A stretch of 64,000 bases of DNA from Brevundimonas sp. 357. GTDB lineage: Bacteria > Pseudomonadota > Alphaproteobacteria > Caulobacterales > Caulobacteraceae. Every line of letters starts with the position of its first letter. Position 1 is the first letter of the stretch. Under the pieces are notes generated by a model, which was not told the origin of the DNA, ran no database searches, and saw only the letters and a program-made list of their open reading frames with translations. Shown here piece after piece: positions 46,439-57,104 of the stretch. A program made the translations under genes and the position numbers. The stretch lies in contig NZ_RHWX01000004.1 in assembly GCF_003938605.1 (NCBI RefSeq), positions 159,754-223,753 on the forward strand. The letters run 5' to 3'.

Positions 46439-47194
46439 ATGCGCCAGCCCGCACTCTTCTTTGGTCACGGCTCTCCCATGAACGCCCTGGGCGGTCCCTT
46501 CGCGGACGCCTGGCGCGCGCTGGGAGAGGAGATCGGCAAGCCGAAAGGCGTCGTTATGGTCTCGGCCCACTGGGAGACGCGCGGGCTGGGCGTGACGGCG
46601 CAGGAACAGCACGAAACCATCCATGATTTCGGAGGTTTCCCGCCTGAACTTCACGCCATGCAGTATCCCGCACCCGGCTCGCCTTCGCTGGCGAGCCGGG
46701 TGGCGGAGCTGACCGGCGCCGTCCAGACGACGCAGTGGGGACTGGATCACGGAACCTGGTCCGTACTGGCCCATGTCTGGCCGGACGCCGACGTGCCCGT
46801 GGTGCAGTTGTCGCTGGATCGCACCCTCGACGCCCGCGCCCACTACGAACTGGCCAAGCGCCTGCGTCCCTTGCGGGAGGAAGGCGTCATCGTCGCCGGT
46901 TCAGGTGACTTCGTGCACAATCTGCGGACGTGGAAACGGGCGGGCGGTGAGCCGTACGATTGGGCCGTCGACTTCAACGAGGCGGTCAAGCGCGCCTTTA
47001 CGGCGGGCGACCATGACGCCCTGATCGACTGGATCCACCTGGCTGAGCAAGCCCAGCTCAGCGTACCTACGGACGAGCATTATCTGCCGCTGCTCTATGT
47101 CGCCGCCCAACAGACGCCGGACGAGCCCTTGAGCTTCTTCAACGATGTGATCGAGGGCGGTTCGATCTCGATGACGGGCGTCCGGATCGGCTGA
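46439..47194 (+). CDS. ygiD: LigB-type dioxygenase, YgiD/4,5-DOPA dioxygenase-like
   Basis: A 251-residue class III extradiol ring-cleavage enzyme family member. Metal-site features are FFGHGSPMNAL near the N-terminus, the SAHWET segment (about 40-45), and GLDHGTWSVLAHVWP (about 100-114). The length (about 250) and the C-terminal SISMTGVRIG fit YgiD. The natural substrate in bacteria is uncertain. It starts 4 nt after wrbA, so quinone/catechol-type redox genes are paired. Confidence 0.9.
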   Translation: MRQPALFFGHGSPMNALGGPFADAWRALGEEIGKPKGVVMVSAHWETRGLGVTAQEQHETIHDFGGFPPELHAMQYPAPGSPSLASRVAELTGAVQTTQWGLDHGTWSVLAHVWPDADVPVVQLSLDRTLDARAHYELAKRLRPLREEGVIVAGSGDFVHNLRTWKRAGGEPYDWAVDFNEAVKRAFTAGDHDALIDWIHLAEQAQLSVPTDEHYLPLLYVAAQQTPDEPLSFFNDVIEGGSISMTGVRIG

Positions 47195-47215
47195 CCGGAC
47201 GCCGCCTCACGTCTC

Positions 47216-47626
47216 TTAGCGACGGCCGCCGCGCAGGACGTTGTCCAGCGACCACGGCCCCGGCCCGGCGAAGACCAGATACAGGAAGACGAAGCAGTAG
47301 AGGGCCGCCAGCTCCCCGCCGTTGATGATGGGGTAGGGGCTCTGCGGCGCGTGGACCATCCAATAGGCCACGGCGGTGAAGCCCGACAGGATGAAGGCGG
47401 TCGGGCGACTGAACAGGCCCAGCACCAGCAGGACGCCGCCGACCAGTTCGATCGGCCCGGACCAGCCCGCCAGCGTCGACAGATCGACCACGCCGCCGCG
47501 CCCGCCCGGCGGGAAGCCCAGGATCTTCTGCGCGCCGTGCTGGAGCAGCAGCAGGCCGGAGACAATTCTCAGGATGCTGAGAAAATGCGGTTCCCAATTG
47601 GCCAGGGATGTCGAACGTCGGGCCAT
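47216..47626 (-). CDS. DoxX family membrane protein
   Basis: A 136-residue inner-membrane protein with four predicted helices (FLSILRIVSGLLLLQHGAQK, then IELVGGVLLVLGLFSRPTAF). The DoxX family includes thiosulfate:quinone oxidoreductase subunits but most members are of unknown role. ATG 47626 follows GAGGAG. It converges on ygiD and lies 82 nt after the acyl-CoA synthetase gene on the same strand. Confidence 0.86.
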   Translation of the reverse strand: MARRSTSLANWEPHFLSILRIVSGLLLLQHGAQKILGFPPGGRGGVVDLSTLAGWSGPIELVGGVLLVLGLFSRPTAFILSGFTAVAYWMVHAPQSPYPIINGGELAALYCFVFLYLVFAGPGPWSLDNVLRGGRR

Positions 47627-47708
47627 GAAGTCTCCTCGGCCGTGGCGCCTCGCGAACGAGGCTGGACGGCCGAGGTTATGACACTTGCGCCGAACGGCAA
47701 GCGCCTTG

Positions 47709-49268
47709 TCAGGCGCGCTTCAGTTCATCCTCAACCATCTTCTGGATGGTCACATAGTCGGTCTTGCCGGTGCCCAGGACCGGGATGGTCTCGACCTTGA
47801 TGATCTTCTTCGGCACGGCCAGTTCGGGCGCGCCGTTGTCGCGGGCCCATTCCGTCAGACGGGCGCTTTCGGCGCCTGCGACGTCTGTGACCAGGACCAG
47901 GCGCTCGCCCTTCTTGCTGTCGGGTACGGCGACGACGGCATGGTGGCCTGTCGGCCAGACGCCGCCGGCCATGCCTTCGACCGCGGTCAGGGACACCATC
48001 TCGCCGCCGATCTTGGCGAAGCGCTTCGCCCGCCCCAGAATGGTGATGTAGCCCTCGGCGTCGATATCGACGATGTCGCCGGTGTCGTGCCAGCCGCCTG
48101 CCAGCGGCTCCAGATTGTCAGGGTCGTTCGGCGAGATATAGCCTTCCATCACGTTCGGCCCGCGCAGGTAAAGGCGACCGCCGACCTCGATGCCTTCGAC
48201 CGGTTCGATCCGGTATTCCATGCCCGGCAGGATCTGGCCCACCGTGCCCGGTCGGTTGCGGTCGGGATGGTTCACCGCCACCACGGGCGCCGCCTCGGTG
48301 GCGCCATAGCCCTCCAGCAGTTCGACGCCGCCGAACTTGGTGTTGAACATCTGGCGCGTTTCGTCGCGGACCTTCTCCGCGCCCGCCACGGCGAACTGCA
48401 GGGTGGCGAAGTCGCCCGGTTCGGCCACGCGGGCGTACTGGTTCAGGAAGGTGTCGGTCGCGAACAGGATCGACGCCTTCACCTGGGGCAGCAGATCGGT
48501 GATCTGCTTGGCGTGCAGCGGCGAGGGATATTCAAACGCCTTCAACCCTTGCAACAGAGGCAGCAGCACCCCGCCGGTCAGGCCGAAGCAGTGGAAGGTC
48601 GGCAGCGGATTGAACATGACCCAATCGGGATCCAGGTCGATGTGCGCCGCTACCTGGCGCGCATTGGCGACTAGGTTCTTCTGACTCAGCACCACCCCCT
48701 TGGGCGCGCCGAAGCTGCCGGAGGTGAACAGAACCACGCCCGCCGAATCCGGATCGGTCTTCACGCGGAACCGCTTGGGAGCGATGCCGGCGCTGAGGCC
48801 GAACATCTTGTCGGCGAAGCCGATGCTCTTGCGGATGTCGTCCAGCCAGACGATCTCGGAAACCTCGCCAAGGGCCTCCATCAGGTCGTCCAGCTTGGCC
48901 TGGGTGACGAAGCGCTTGGCCGACAGGATCTTCTTCACGCCCGCTGTTTTCAGCGCAGCCTTCAAATTGGCCTCGCCTGAGGTGAAGTTCAGCATGACGG
49001 GCACGCGCCCGAAGGCGTGCAGGGCGAAGAAGGTCACGACCACACCGGCGCTGGACGGCAGCAGCACGCCGACGCGCTCGCCCGGTTGGGTCAGTTTGGC
49101 GATCTTGCGGCCCAGCACGAAGGCGGCGCGGATCAGGCCCGTGTAGGTCAGGGGGTGGCGATCCTGATCTTCCAGAATCTCCTTGTCGCCGTAGCGGGCG
49201 CGCGCATCGATCAGCGCGTCGAACAGGGTCTCTTCATAGACCTTTGGGTCCAGGGCTGCTCGCAGCAA
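47709..49268 (-). CDS. AMP-binding acyl-CoA/acyl-ACP synthetase (Aas C-terminal-like)
   Basis: A 519-residue adenylate-forming ligase. The P-loop motif VLFTSGSFGAPKGVVLS (about 176-192), the A5-type LEGYGATEAAPVV and the core GGWHDTGDIVDIDAEGYITI with the catalytic-lysine region near the C-terminus (PVLGTGKTDYVTI) are all present. It resembles the acyl-ACP synthetase half of the Aas protein, which recycles fatty acids into phospholipids. A general medium/long-chain acyl-CoA ligase is the alternative. TTG 49268 is likely, since AAGGAGG lies 6 nt upstream. Confidence 0.86.
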   Translation of the reverse strand: MLRAALDPKVYEETLFDALIDARARYGDKEILEDQDRHPLTYTGLIRAAFVLGRKIAKLTQPGERVGVLLPSSAGVVVTFFALHAFGRVPVMLNFTSGEANLKAALKTAGVKKILSAKRFVTQAKLDDLMEALGEVSEIVWLDDIRKSIGFADKMFGLSAGIAPKRFRVKTDPDSAGVVLFTSGSFGAPKGVVLSQKNLVANARQVAAHIDLDPDWVMFNPLPTFHCFGLTGGVLLPLLQGLKAFEYPSPLHAKQITDLLPQVKASILFATDTFLNQYARVAEPGDFATLQFAVAGAEKVRDETRQMFNTKFGGVELLEGYGATEAAPVVAVNHPDRNRPGTVGQILPGMEYRIEPVEGIEVGGRLYLRGPNVMEGYISPNDPDNLEPLAGGWHDTGDIVDIDAEGYITILGRAKRFAKIGGEMVSLTAVEGMAGGVWPTGHHAVVAVPDSKKGERLVLVTDVAGAESARLTEWARDNGAPELAVPKKIIKVETIPVLGTGKTDYVTIQKMVEDELKRA

Positions 49269-49481
49269 GCACGTCCTCCTTCAGAGAGCTCTGAAAGCGG
49301 CTCCCTTGGTTAAGAGGCCGGAACCTAGTGACGCAAGGGCGCCTTGAAAAGATGCGTAACGTCGCGTGAGGCTGTTCCGATGCCGGACTGAAACCGTCTG
49401 TGCCTTGCCTTTGCCCCACGGAAGGCCGACATAGCCTCAAGAATTGGGCCGCCTTCATAAACAGGAGCCAGACCGCCGGCG

Positions 49482-50456
49482 ATGGTCACGCTGATCGACA
49501 CCCTGCAGAAGAAGCCGTCCGAGCTTCGTCACCCGGAAAAGCAGAACCGCCCGGAATCGGCGGTGCTGAAGAAGCCTGACTGGCTGCGCGTGAAGGCGCC
49601 CGGCTCGGGCCAGTACAATGCGACCAAGGACATCGTGCGCTCCAAGGGGCTGCATACCGTCTGTGAAGAGGCCGCCTGCCCGAACATCGGCGAGTGCTGG
49701 AGCCAGAAGCACGCCACGCTGATGATCATGGGCGACACCTGCACGCGGGCCTGCGCCTTCTGCAACGTCAAGACCGGCCTGCCGCAACCGCTGGACCCGG
49801 AAGAGCCGGGCAAGGTCGGTCTGGCCGTCGCCCAGATGGGGCTGAACCACGTCGTCATCACCTCGGTGGACCGCGACGACGTGTCAGACGGCGGCGCCGC
49901 CCACTTCGCCGAGGTGGTGCGCCAGATCCGCCTGCAGGCGCCCAACACCACGATCGAGATCCTGACGCCCGACTTCCTGCGCAAGGACGGCGCGGCCGAG
50001 GTGATGATCGACGCCACGCCCGACGTCTTCAACCACAACCTCGAGACGGTTCCGCGCCTCTATCTGAAGATCCGCCCCGGCGCCCGCTACTTCCACTCCC
50101 TGCGCCTGCTGCAGATGGTCAAGGAGCGCGACCCGAACCAGTTCACCAAGTCCGGCATCATGGTCGGCCTGGGCGAGACCAAGGAAGAGGTCATGCAGGT
50201 GATGGACGACATGCGCTCAGCCGGCGTCGACTTCATCACCATCGGCCAGTATCTGCAGCCGACGCGCAAGCATGCCGCCATCGATCGCTTCGTCACCCCC
50301 GAAGAGTTCAAGGCCTATGAGGCGATCGCGCGGGCCAAGGGCTTCCTGATGGTGTCGTCGTCGCCGCTGACGCGCTCGTCGCACCACGCGGGCGACGACT
50401 TCGCCCGGCTGCGGGCGGCGCGCGAGGCCCAGTTGTCGTCCCGGAACGGCCGCTGA
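49482..50456 (+). CDS. lipA: Lipoyl synthase LipA
   Basis: A 324-residue radical-SAM enzyme inserting two sulfurs into octanoyl-protein. The auxiliary cluster cysteines are C61, C66 and C72 ([12 protein letters not shown]) and the radical-SAM cluster is C87, C91 and C94 (CTRACAFC). The C-terminal RSSHHAG segment, whose Ser ligates the auxiliary cluster, is present. It makes the cofactor for the pyruvate dehydrogenase genes further downstream. The next gene starts 4 nt after its stop. Confidence 0.97.
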   Translation: MVTLIDTLQKKPSELRHPEKQNRPESAVLKKPDWLRVKAPGSGQYNATKDIVRSKGLHTVCEEAACPNIGECWSQKHATLMIMGDTCTRACAFCNVKTGLPQPLDPEEPGKVGLAVAQMGLNHVVITSVDRDDVSDGGAAHFAEVVRQIRLQAPNTTIEILTPDFLRKDGAAEVMIDATPDVFNHNLETVPRLYLKIRPGARYFHSLRLLQMVKERDPNQFTKSGIMVGLGETKEEVMQVMDDMRSAGVDFITIGQYLQPTRKHAAIDRFVTPEEFKAYEAIARAKGFLMVSSSPLTRSSHHAGDDFARLRAAREAQLSSRNGR

Positions 50457-50460
50457 ACCC

Positions 50461-50913
50461 TTGGCCGTCCATCGCGTAACGCGCATCCTGCCCTATGCGC
50501 CGGAACAGCTCGCCGCCCTGGTGGCGGACGTGCGCGCCTATCCCGACTTCGTGCCGTGGATCACGTCGATGCGCGTCTCGAACGTGCGGGATGAGGCGCC
50601 GGGCGTGCACCTGCTGGATGCGGAGGCGGGCGTCGGCTTCGCCTTCCTGACCGAGAAGTTCTCCACCTGGGTGCGCCATGACGTTCATGCGCCCAAGGTC
50701 GAGGTCGGCCTGATCCGCGGTCCGTTCAAGCACCTGAAGAACCGCTGGGAGTTTCATCCGCATCCGCAGGGAACGCGCCTGGAATTCTCCATCGACTTCG
50801 CCTTCAAGTCGCGCATGCTGGACATGATGCTTCAGGCGAACTTCGACCGAGCGGTCGACAAGCTGATCCAGTGTTTTGAGAGCCGGGCCAAGGCTCTCTA
50901 CGGCAAGAGGTAG
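50461..50913 (+). CDS. Coq10/RatA-like START domain protein
   Basis: A 150-residue START-fold protein. Members include eukaryotic Coq10, which binds coenzyme Q, and bacterial RatA. The fold signature YAPEQLAALVADVRAYPDFVPW (in parts) and the C-terminal SRMLDMMLQANFDRAVDKLI helix match. The role here is probably ubiquinone delivery or chaperoning; the toxin name RatA is not supported. TTG 50461 is the apparent start, 4 nt after the lipA stop, suggesting coupling. Confidence 0.87.
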   Translation: MAVHRVTRILPYAPEQLAALVADVRAYPDFVPWITSMRVSNVRDEAPGVHLLDAEAGVGFAFLTEKFSTWVRHDVHAPKVEVGLIRGPFKHLKNRWEFHPHPQGTRLEFSIDFAFKSRMLDMMLQANFDRAVDKLIQCFESRAKALYGKR

Positions 50914-50917
50914 GACC

Positions 50918-52037
50918 ATGGGCGCCTTTCGACTTCGATGCGACGGTCGTGGGCGCGGGGGCTGTGGGGTTGGCCTGCGGCCGGGCGCTGTCGCGACGCG
51001 GCCTGACGGTGCTGGTGCTGGAGAAGGAGCCGCACATCGGCCAGGGCGTCTCCTCGCGCAATTCCGAGGTGATCCACGGCGGGCTCTACTATCCGACCGG
51101 CTCACTGAAGGCGAAGTTCTGCGTCGAGGGGCGACGCGCCCTCTATGCCTTCCTGGAAAGCCGCAAGGTCGACCATTGGAAGTGCGGCAAGCTGGTCGTG
51201 GCGACCGAGGAAACCGAGGTCGAACGCATCGAGGCCATCTTCCAGCAGGCGACGACCAACGGCGTCGAAAATCTGGAGCACCTGACCGGCGCCCAGGCGC
51301 GGGCGCTGGAGCCGGAGCTGAACGCCCACGCCGCCATCCTGTCGCCCGAGAGCGGCGTGTTCGACAGCCACGGCTATATGCTGGCCCTTCAGGGCGAGAT
51401 CGAGGACGCGGGCGGCTCGGTCGTCATCTCTGCGCCGTTCGAAGGAGCGGAGGCCCTACTGGGCGGCGGTTTTTTGATCCGCGTGGGCGGGGAGGGGGCG
51501 ATGACCCTGACCAGCCGCCTGCTGGTCACGGCGCCCGGCCTGTCGGCGCAAGAGGTCGCGGCGCGAATCGAGAGCTACCCGACGGCAGACATTCCCGCGC
51601 GCCATCTAGGCAAGGGAATCTATTTCCGCCTGACAGGACCGGCGCCGTTCAACCGCCTGATCTATCCGCCGCCGATTCCCGGCGCGCTGGGCACCCACTA
51701 CCGCAAGGATATGGGCGGGCAGGGCGTGTTCGGCCCCGACCTGGCCTATGTCGAGACCGAGGACTATTCGGTCGATCCGGCCAAGGCGGAAGAGTTCGCC
51801 CGCTATATCCGCCGTTTCTGGCCCGGCGTGACGGTCGAGCGGCTGACGCCAGACTACGCCGGCATCCGGCCCAAGCTGCATGGGCCGGGCGAGCCGCAGC
51901 CTGACTTCCAGCTTCATGGCGTGGCGAATCACGGAATGGAGGGGCTGATGGCGCTGTTCGGCATCGAAAGTCCCGGCCTAACGAGTTCGCTGGCTGTCGG
52001 CGAGGCCGTGGCGCAAAGCCTGACGGCCGGGGTTTGA
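50918..52037 (+). pseudogene. FAD-dependent oxidoreductase (L-2-hydroxyglutarate oxidase-like), apparent frameshift near the start
   Basis: A DAO-type FAD oxidase; from 50949 the frame is intact for 362 residues (GAGAVGLACGRALSRRG, then HGGLYYPTGSLKAKFC, and LTPDYAGIRPKL near the end). The natural start is ATG 50918, with AGAGG 8 nt upstream. Its frame differs from the rest by one base: dropping one C near 50930 joins MGAF to DFDATVVGAGAVG, the expected first FAD-binding strand. The only in-frame start is GTG 50949, which cuts into that strand. This may be a sequencing error, a real mutation or a recoding site; the remainder shows no decay. The family oxidises L-2-hydroxyglutarate or similar acids. 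Confidence 0.75.
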
Positions 52038-52185
52038 CGCCTGTTCCGTCAGTCTGCGCCGACACCCTTGAAATCGGTTGCGTCTTCATGCATAAGCCCG
52101 CCCTCGCGTGGCGGCTCTTATCGGGGGGCCGCCGCTGTTGTTTTCGCGTCTTCACCGGCGCACCGACTTAGAGATTGAGACGGAC

Positions 52186-52368
52186 ATGGCCGTTCCGAAG
52201 CGCAAAGTATCCCCCTCGCGTCGCAACATGCGTCGCGCTCATGACGCCCTGGGCGCCAACACCTATGTCGAAGACAAGGACACCGGCGAGCTGCGTCGTC
52301 CGCACCACATCGACCTGAAGAGCGGCATGTACAAGGGCCGTCAGGTTCTGACCCAGAAGGAAGACTAA
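52186..52368 (+). CDS. rpmF: 50S ribosomal protein L32
   Basis: A 60-residue ribosomal protein. The start [20 protein letters not shown] and the later [19 protein letters not shown] match L32 of alphaproteobacteria. ATG 52186 is the normal start; the frame extends upstream without need. The Zn-binding cysteines seen in some L32 proteins are absent, as usual in this class. A strong terminator follows. Confidence 0.97.
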   Translation: MAVPKRKVSPSRRNMRRAHDALGANTYVEDKDTGELRRPHHIDLKSGMYKGRQVLTQKED

Positions 52369-52410
52369 GGTCTCCTCTGGCGATCCGGCTTCGGCCGGGC
52401 GCAAGTTCAG

Positions 52411-52439
52411 CGGCGCGCGAGTTTCTCGCGCGCCGTTTT
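52411..52439 (+). terminator. Rho-independent terminator after rpmF
   Basis: An 11-bp perfect stem, CGGCGCGCGAG with CTCGCGCGCCG, has a 3-nt loop and is followed by TTTT. It lies 42 nt after the stop codon. Confidence 0.85.
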
Positions 52440-52492
52440 CGCATATGTTCGCCGCAGTCTCGGCTGTGGCGATTCAAGCGGGTCTGGTCTAA

Positions 52493-53812
<1,320 letters not shown>

Positions 53813-53836
53813 GCTGCATCACGAAGATGTGCTGGG

Positions 53837-53868
53837 CGCCGCCTCCGAACCTCGGGGGCGGCGTTCGC
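53837..53868 (+). terminator. Terminator-like hairpin after enolase
   Basis: CGCCGCCTCC pairs with GGGGGCGGCG over 10 bp with one G-U pair and a 7-nt loop. Only a short T stretch follows, so termination may be partial. Confidence 0.5.
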
Positions 53869-53953
53869 AATTACGGTCAAGCTACGGTTCGTTAGGCATT
53901 TTCGCTCACTGATAGGTCACTGTGTTTATGCGCGCTCAGAAGGAGCGTCCGTC

Positions 53954-54286
53954 GTGCCCGAGCAGATGAAGCCTTACCTGCCGTCCGTCCTGTTGCTGCT
54001 GCTGATCGTCTATCTGGGCGTGCAAGCCCTGACGGGTGAACGCGGCCTGCTAAGTGGCGGTGAACGCGACGCTTTGCTGGCGCAACGTCAGACGCAACTG
54101 AGCCGTCTGGCCGAACAGCGCCAGGATCTGGAAGTCCGCGTCCGCTATCTGCGCACAGAGAGCCTGTCGAAGGATCTGCTGGAAGAGCGGGCGAGGGCGG
54201 TGATCGGCTTCGTCGACCCGCGCGACTATGTGGTGCGGCTGAATGGTCCCGCTGGCCACAACCCTGACGCGACACGCGCCTCCTGA
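53954..54286 (+). CDS. ftsB: Septum formation initiator (FtsB/DivIC) family protein
   Basis: A 110-residue bitopic membrane protein. A single transmembrane helix (about 9-28, LPSVLLLLLIVYLGVQAL) is followed by a coiled coil (about 40-80, QTQLSRLAEQRQDLEVRVRY) and a small C-terminal part with RAVIGFVDPRDYVV. FtsB links FtsQ and FtsL in the divisome; in alphaproteobacteria it often lies between eno and pdhA, as here. GTG 53954 is preferred over ATG 53966 because AAGGAG lies 8 nt upstream. Confidence 0.86.
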   Translation: MPEQMKPYLPSVLLLLLIVYLGVQALTGERGLLSGGERDALLAQRQTQLSRLAEQRQDLEVRVRYLRTESLSKDLLEERARAVIGFVDPRDYVVRLNGPAGHNPDATRAS

Positions 54287-54399
54287 ACTATTGTTACAGC
54301 CTGGCTGGCCGCTTTGCGTTTCGGGAACGAAGGCTGCTAAAGCCCCTTTCTGTAACGATAAGAGTCCCTGAAACAGGGGTGTAAGCCGGGAGATGCCGG

Positions 54400-55428
54400 A
54401 TGGCGAAAGCCGCCGCTCAGAAAACCTCGCCCAGCACGGGCGACAAGATTCCGAACACGCCTCAGGCTTCCAAGGAAGACCTGCTGCGTTTCTATCGCGA
54501 GATGATCCTCATCCGCCGCTTTGAAGAGCGCGCGGGTCAACTGTACGGCATGGGCCTGATCGGGGGCTTCTGCCACCTGTACATCGGTCAGGAAGCCGTG
54601 GCCGTCGGCATTCAAGAGAGCGTCAAGCAGGGCTACGACAAGATCATCACGGGCTATCGCGACCACGGCCACATGCTGGTCGCGGGCATGGACCCGAAGG
54701 AAGTCATGGCCGAGCTGACGGGCCGCATTGGCGGGTCGTCCAAGGGCAAGGGCGGGTCGATGCACATGTTCGACGTGCCGACCGGATTCTACGGCGGTCA
54801 CGGCATCGTCGGCGCCCAAGTGGCGTTGGGCACGGGCCTGGCTTTCGCGGGCAAGTACCGCGGCGACGACTCGGTCAGCTTCGTCTATTTCGGCGACGGC
54901 GCCTCGAACCAGGGTCAGGTCTACGAGAGCTTCAACATGGCCCAGCTGTGGAAGCTGCCGGCCATCTACATCATTGAGAACAACCAGTACGCCATGGGCA
55001 CGAGCATCGAACGCTCGTCGTCCACGACCGAACTGTATCAGCGCGGCGCCAGCTTCGGCATTCCGGGCGAACAGGTCGACGGCATGGACGTGCTGGCCGT
55101 GCGTGACGCCGCCGCCCGCGCCGTGGCCCGCGCCCGTGCCGGCGAAGGCCCCTATATTCTCGAAGTGAAGACCTACCGCTATCGTGGCCACTCCATGTCC
55201 GACCCTGCCAAATACCGGACGAAGGAAGAGGTGGACGAGGTCAAGAAGACCCGCGATCCGATCGACCACCTGAAGATGCTGCTCGCCGCCGCCAAGGCGA
55301 CCGAGGACGAGCTGAAGGCGATCGACAACGAAGTGAAGGCCATCGTGGCCGAAGCCGTGCAGTTCGCTCAAGAGAGCCCTGAGCCGGATCCGTCCGAGCT
55401 CTACACCGACGTCTACGTGGAGGCCTGA
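54400..55428 (+). CDS. pdhA: Pyruvate dehydrogenase E1 component, alpha subunit
   Basis: A 342-residue thiamine-diphosphate-dependent subunit that decarboxylates pyruvate. The TPP-binding motif runs from GDGASNQGQVYESFNMA to IIENN. The conserved GGHGIVGAQVALGTGLAFA and the phosphorylation-loop-like YRYRGHSMSDPAKYR are present. It heads the operon pdhA-pdhB-DUF5076-pdhC-gpx-lpdA. The upstream region has no obvious terminator between it and ftsB, but a 110-nt gap leaves room for a promoter. Confidence 0.97.
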   Translation: MAKAAAQKTSPSTGDKIPNTPQASKEDLLRFYREMILIRRFEERAGQLYGMGLIGGFCHLYIGQEAVAVGIQESVKQGYDKIITGYRDHGHMLVAGMDPKEVMAELTGRIGGSSKGKGGSMHMFDVPTGFYGGHGIVGAQVALGTGLAFAGKYRGDDSVSFVYFGDGASNQGQVYESFNMAQLWKLPAIYIIENNQYAMGTSIERSSSTTELYQRGASFGIPGEQVDGMDVLAVRDAAARAVARARAGEGPYILEVKTYRYRGHSMSDPAKYRTKEEVDEVKKTRDPIDHLKMLLAAAKATEDELKAIDNEVKAIVAEAVQFAQESPEPDPSELYTDVYVEA

Positions 55429-55431
55429 TAC

Positions 55432-56790
55432 GTGACGGACATTCTGATGCCGGCGCTGTCCCCCACGATGGAAGAGGGCACGCTGACCAAGTGGCACATC
55501 AAGGCGGGCGACGTCGTGTCGGCCGGCCAGGTGATCGCCGAGATCGAGACCGACAAGGCGACGATGGAAGTCGAAGCCGTCGATGAAGGCGAAGTGCTGG
55601 AAATCCTGGTGCCGGAAGGCGCCGAGAACGTGAAGGTCAACACGCCGATCGCACGTCTGGCGGGTGAAGACGGCGCCGCTGCGCCCGCGCCCAAGGCCGC
55701 CGAACCGATGACCGCCGTTGAAGCGGAAGCGCCTGTCGCCGTCACGGCCGCCGCGGCTCCGGCTCAGCCCAAGGTCGAACTGCGCGACCCGGAAATCCCC
55801 GCTGACGCCAAGCTGGTGAAAACCACCATTCGCGACGCCCTGCGCGACGCCATGGCCGAGGAGATGCGTCGTGACGAAGCCGTCTTCCTGATGGGGGAAG
55901 AAGTCGCCCAGTACCAGGGCGCCTACAAGGTCAGCCGCGACCTGCTGCAGGAATTCGGCGACCGTCGCGTGGTCGACACCCCGATCACCGAGCACGGCTT
56001 CGCCGGCTTGGGCGTCGGCGCGGCCATGGCGGGGCTGAAGCCCATCGTCGAGTTCATGACGTGGAACTTCGGCATGCAGGCCATCGACCACGTGATCAAC
56101 TCGGCGGCCAAGACCCTGTACATGTCGGGCGGCCAGATCCGTTGTCCGATCGTGTTCCGCGGCCCGAACGGCGCGGCCGCCCGCGTGGCCGCCCAGCACA
56201 GCCAGGATTATTCGGCCTGGTACGCTCAGGTGCCGGGCCTGAAGGTCATCGCCCCCTATGACGCCGCCGATGCGAAGGGCTTGTTGAAGGCCGCCATCCG
56301 TGATCCGAACCCGGTCGTCTTCCTCGAGCACGAGATGATGTACGGCCACGAGTTCGACGTGCCGGACGTTGAGGACTACGTCGTGCCGATCGGCAAGGCC
56401 AAGGTCCGCCGCGAAGGCACGGACGTCACCATCACGGCGCACAGCCGCATGGTCGGCTTCGCTCTTCAAGCCGCCGAAAAGCTGGCTGAAGAAGGCATCT
56501 CGGCCGAAGTCATCGACCTGCGCACCCTGCGTCCGCTGGATCACGAAACGATCGTCGCGAGCGTCAAGAAGACCAACCGCCTGGTCTCGGCCGAAGAGGG
56601 CTGGGGTCCGATGGGCGTCGGCGCCGAAGTGGTCGCCCGCGTGATTGAACACGCGTTCGACTACCTGGACGCCCCGCCGCTGCGTGTGCACCAGGAAGAC
56701 GTACCGCTGCCATACGCCGCCAATCTGGAAGCCCTGTCCCTGCCGGGCGTCGATAAGATTGTCGCCGCTGTGAAGAAGGTGATGGCGTGA
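55432..56790 (+). CDS. pdhB: Pyruvate dehydrogenase E1 component, beta subunit with N-terminal lipoyl domain
   Basis: A 452-residue subunit. Residues about 1-78 are a lipoyl domain (lipoyl-Lys in [12 protein letters not shown]), about 80-120 an Ala/Pro-rich linker, and about 125-452 the E1-beta fold ([20 protein letters not shown], then [19 protein letters not shown]). An E1-beta with its own lipoyl domain is typical of alphaproteobacteria. GTG 55432 is the start, 3 nt after pdhA. Its stop overlaps the DUF5076 start (GTGA). The lipoyl segment is nearly identical in DNA to that of pdhC. Confidence 0.97.
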   Translation: MTDILMPALSPTMEEGTLTKWHIKAGDVVSAGQVIAEIETDKATMEVEAVDEGEVLEILVPEGAENVKVNTPIARLAGEDGAAAPAPKAAEPMTAVEAEAPVAVTAAAAPAQPKVELRDPEIPADAKLVKTTIRDALRDAMAEEMRRDEAVFLMGEEVAQYQGAYKVSRDLLQEFGDRRVVDTPITEHGFAGLGVGAAMAGLKPIVEFMTWNFGMQAIDHVINSAAKTLYMSGGQIRCPIVFRGPNGAAARVAAQHSQDYSAWYAQVPGLKVIAPYDAADAKGLLKAAIRDPNPVVFLEHEMMYGHEFDVPDVEDYVVPIGKAKVRREGTDVTITAHSRMVGFALQAAEKLAEEGISAEVIDLRTLRPLDHETIVASVKKTNRLVSAEEGWGPMGVGAEVVARVIEHAFDYLDAPPLRVHQEDVPLPYAANLEALSLPGVDKIVAAVKKVMA

Positions 56791-57104
56791 GCGAGTCCGC
56801 AGAGTTTGAGCTGGCCGTACCGGACAGCGTCGCCGCAGACGAGAACGCAATAGAGTTGTTGCGCATGTGGTGGTCGAAGAATGAGCCGGTGATGTCGGTG
56901 AAGCCTGCTTTCGCTGATCCCAGCAAGTTTGGTGAACTGCTGGCCTATGCGGCGCGTCACATGGCGCATGGCTACGCCGTGCGCCATGGTCACAATGAAA
57001 AGGCCGCCTACGACCGCATCCTTCAAGGGCTCAGCGAGGTGATCAAGGCGGATAACGTTCGCACCGTCGCCGAGCCGGTTTCACCGCAAGCGGGGAACGC
57101 CTGA
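56787..57104 (+). CDS. DUF5076 protein inside the pyruvate dehydrogenase operon
   Basis: A 105-residue soluble protein of unknown function. The core [38 protein letters not shown] and the final ILQGLSEVI helix match DUF5076 members. It overlaps pdhB by a GTGA junction and pdhC by one base (TGATG), so it is translated with both. I recall the same placement in other Caulobacterales. A role in complex assembly or regulation is an inference from position. Confidence 0.82.
   Translation: MSESAEFELAVPDSVAADENAIELLRMWWSKNEPVMSVKPAFADPSKFGELLAYAARHMAHGYAVRHGHNEKAAYDRILQGLSEVIKADNVRTVAEPVSPQAGNA

Noticed and set aside
50461..50913. RatA toxin
   Set aside because: The sequence fits the START/Coq10 fold, it is coupled to lipA and no antitoxin is present.
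54293..54357. GTTACAG / CTGTAAC inverted repeat upstream of pdhA
   Set aside because: The 7-bp arms are about 50 nt apart, so chance is likely and no regulator is evident.
54337..56850. 837-codon open frame on the reverse strand
   Set aside because: It lies antisense to pdhA and pdhB, which carry all family motifs. Long antisense frames are common in GC-rich DNA, and its product is His/Val/Gly-rich low-complexity sequence with no recognisable domain.
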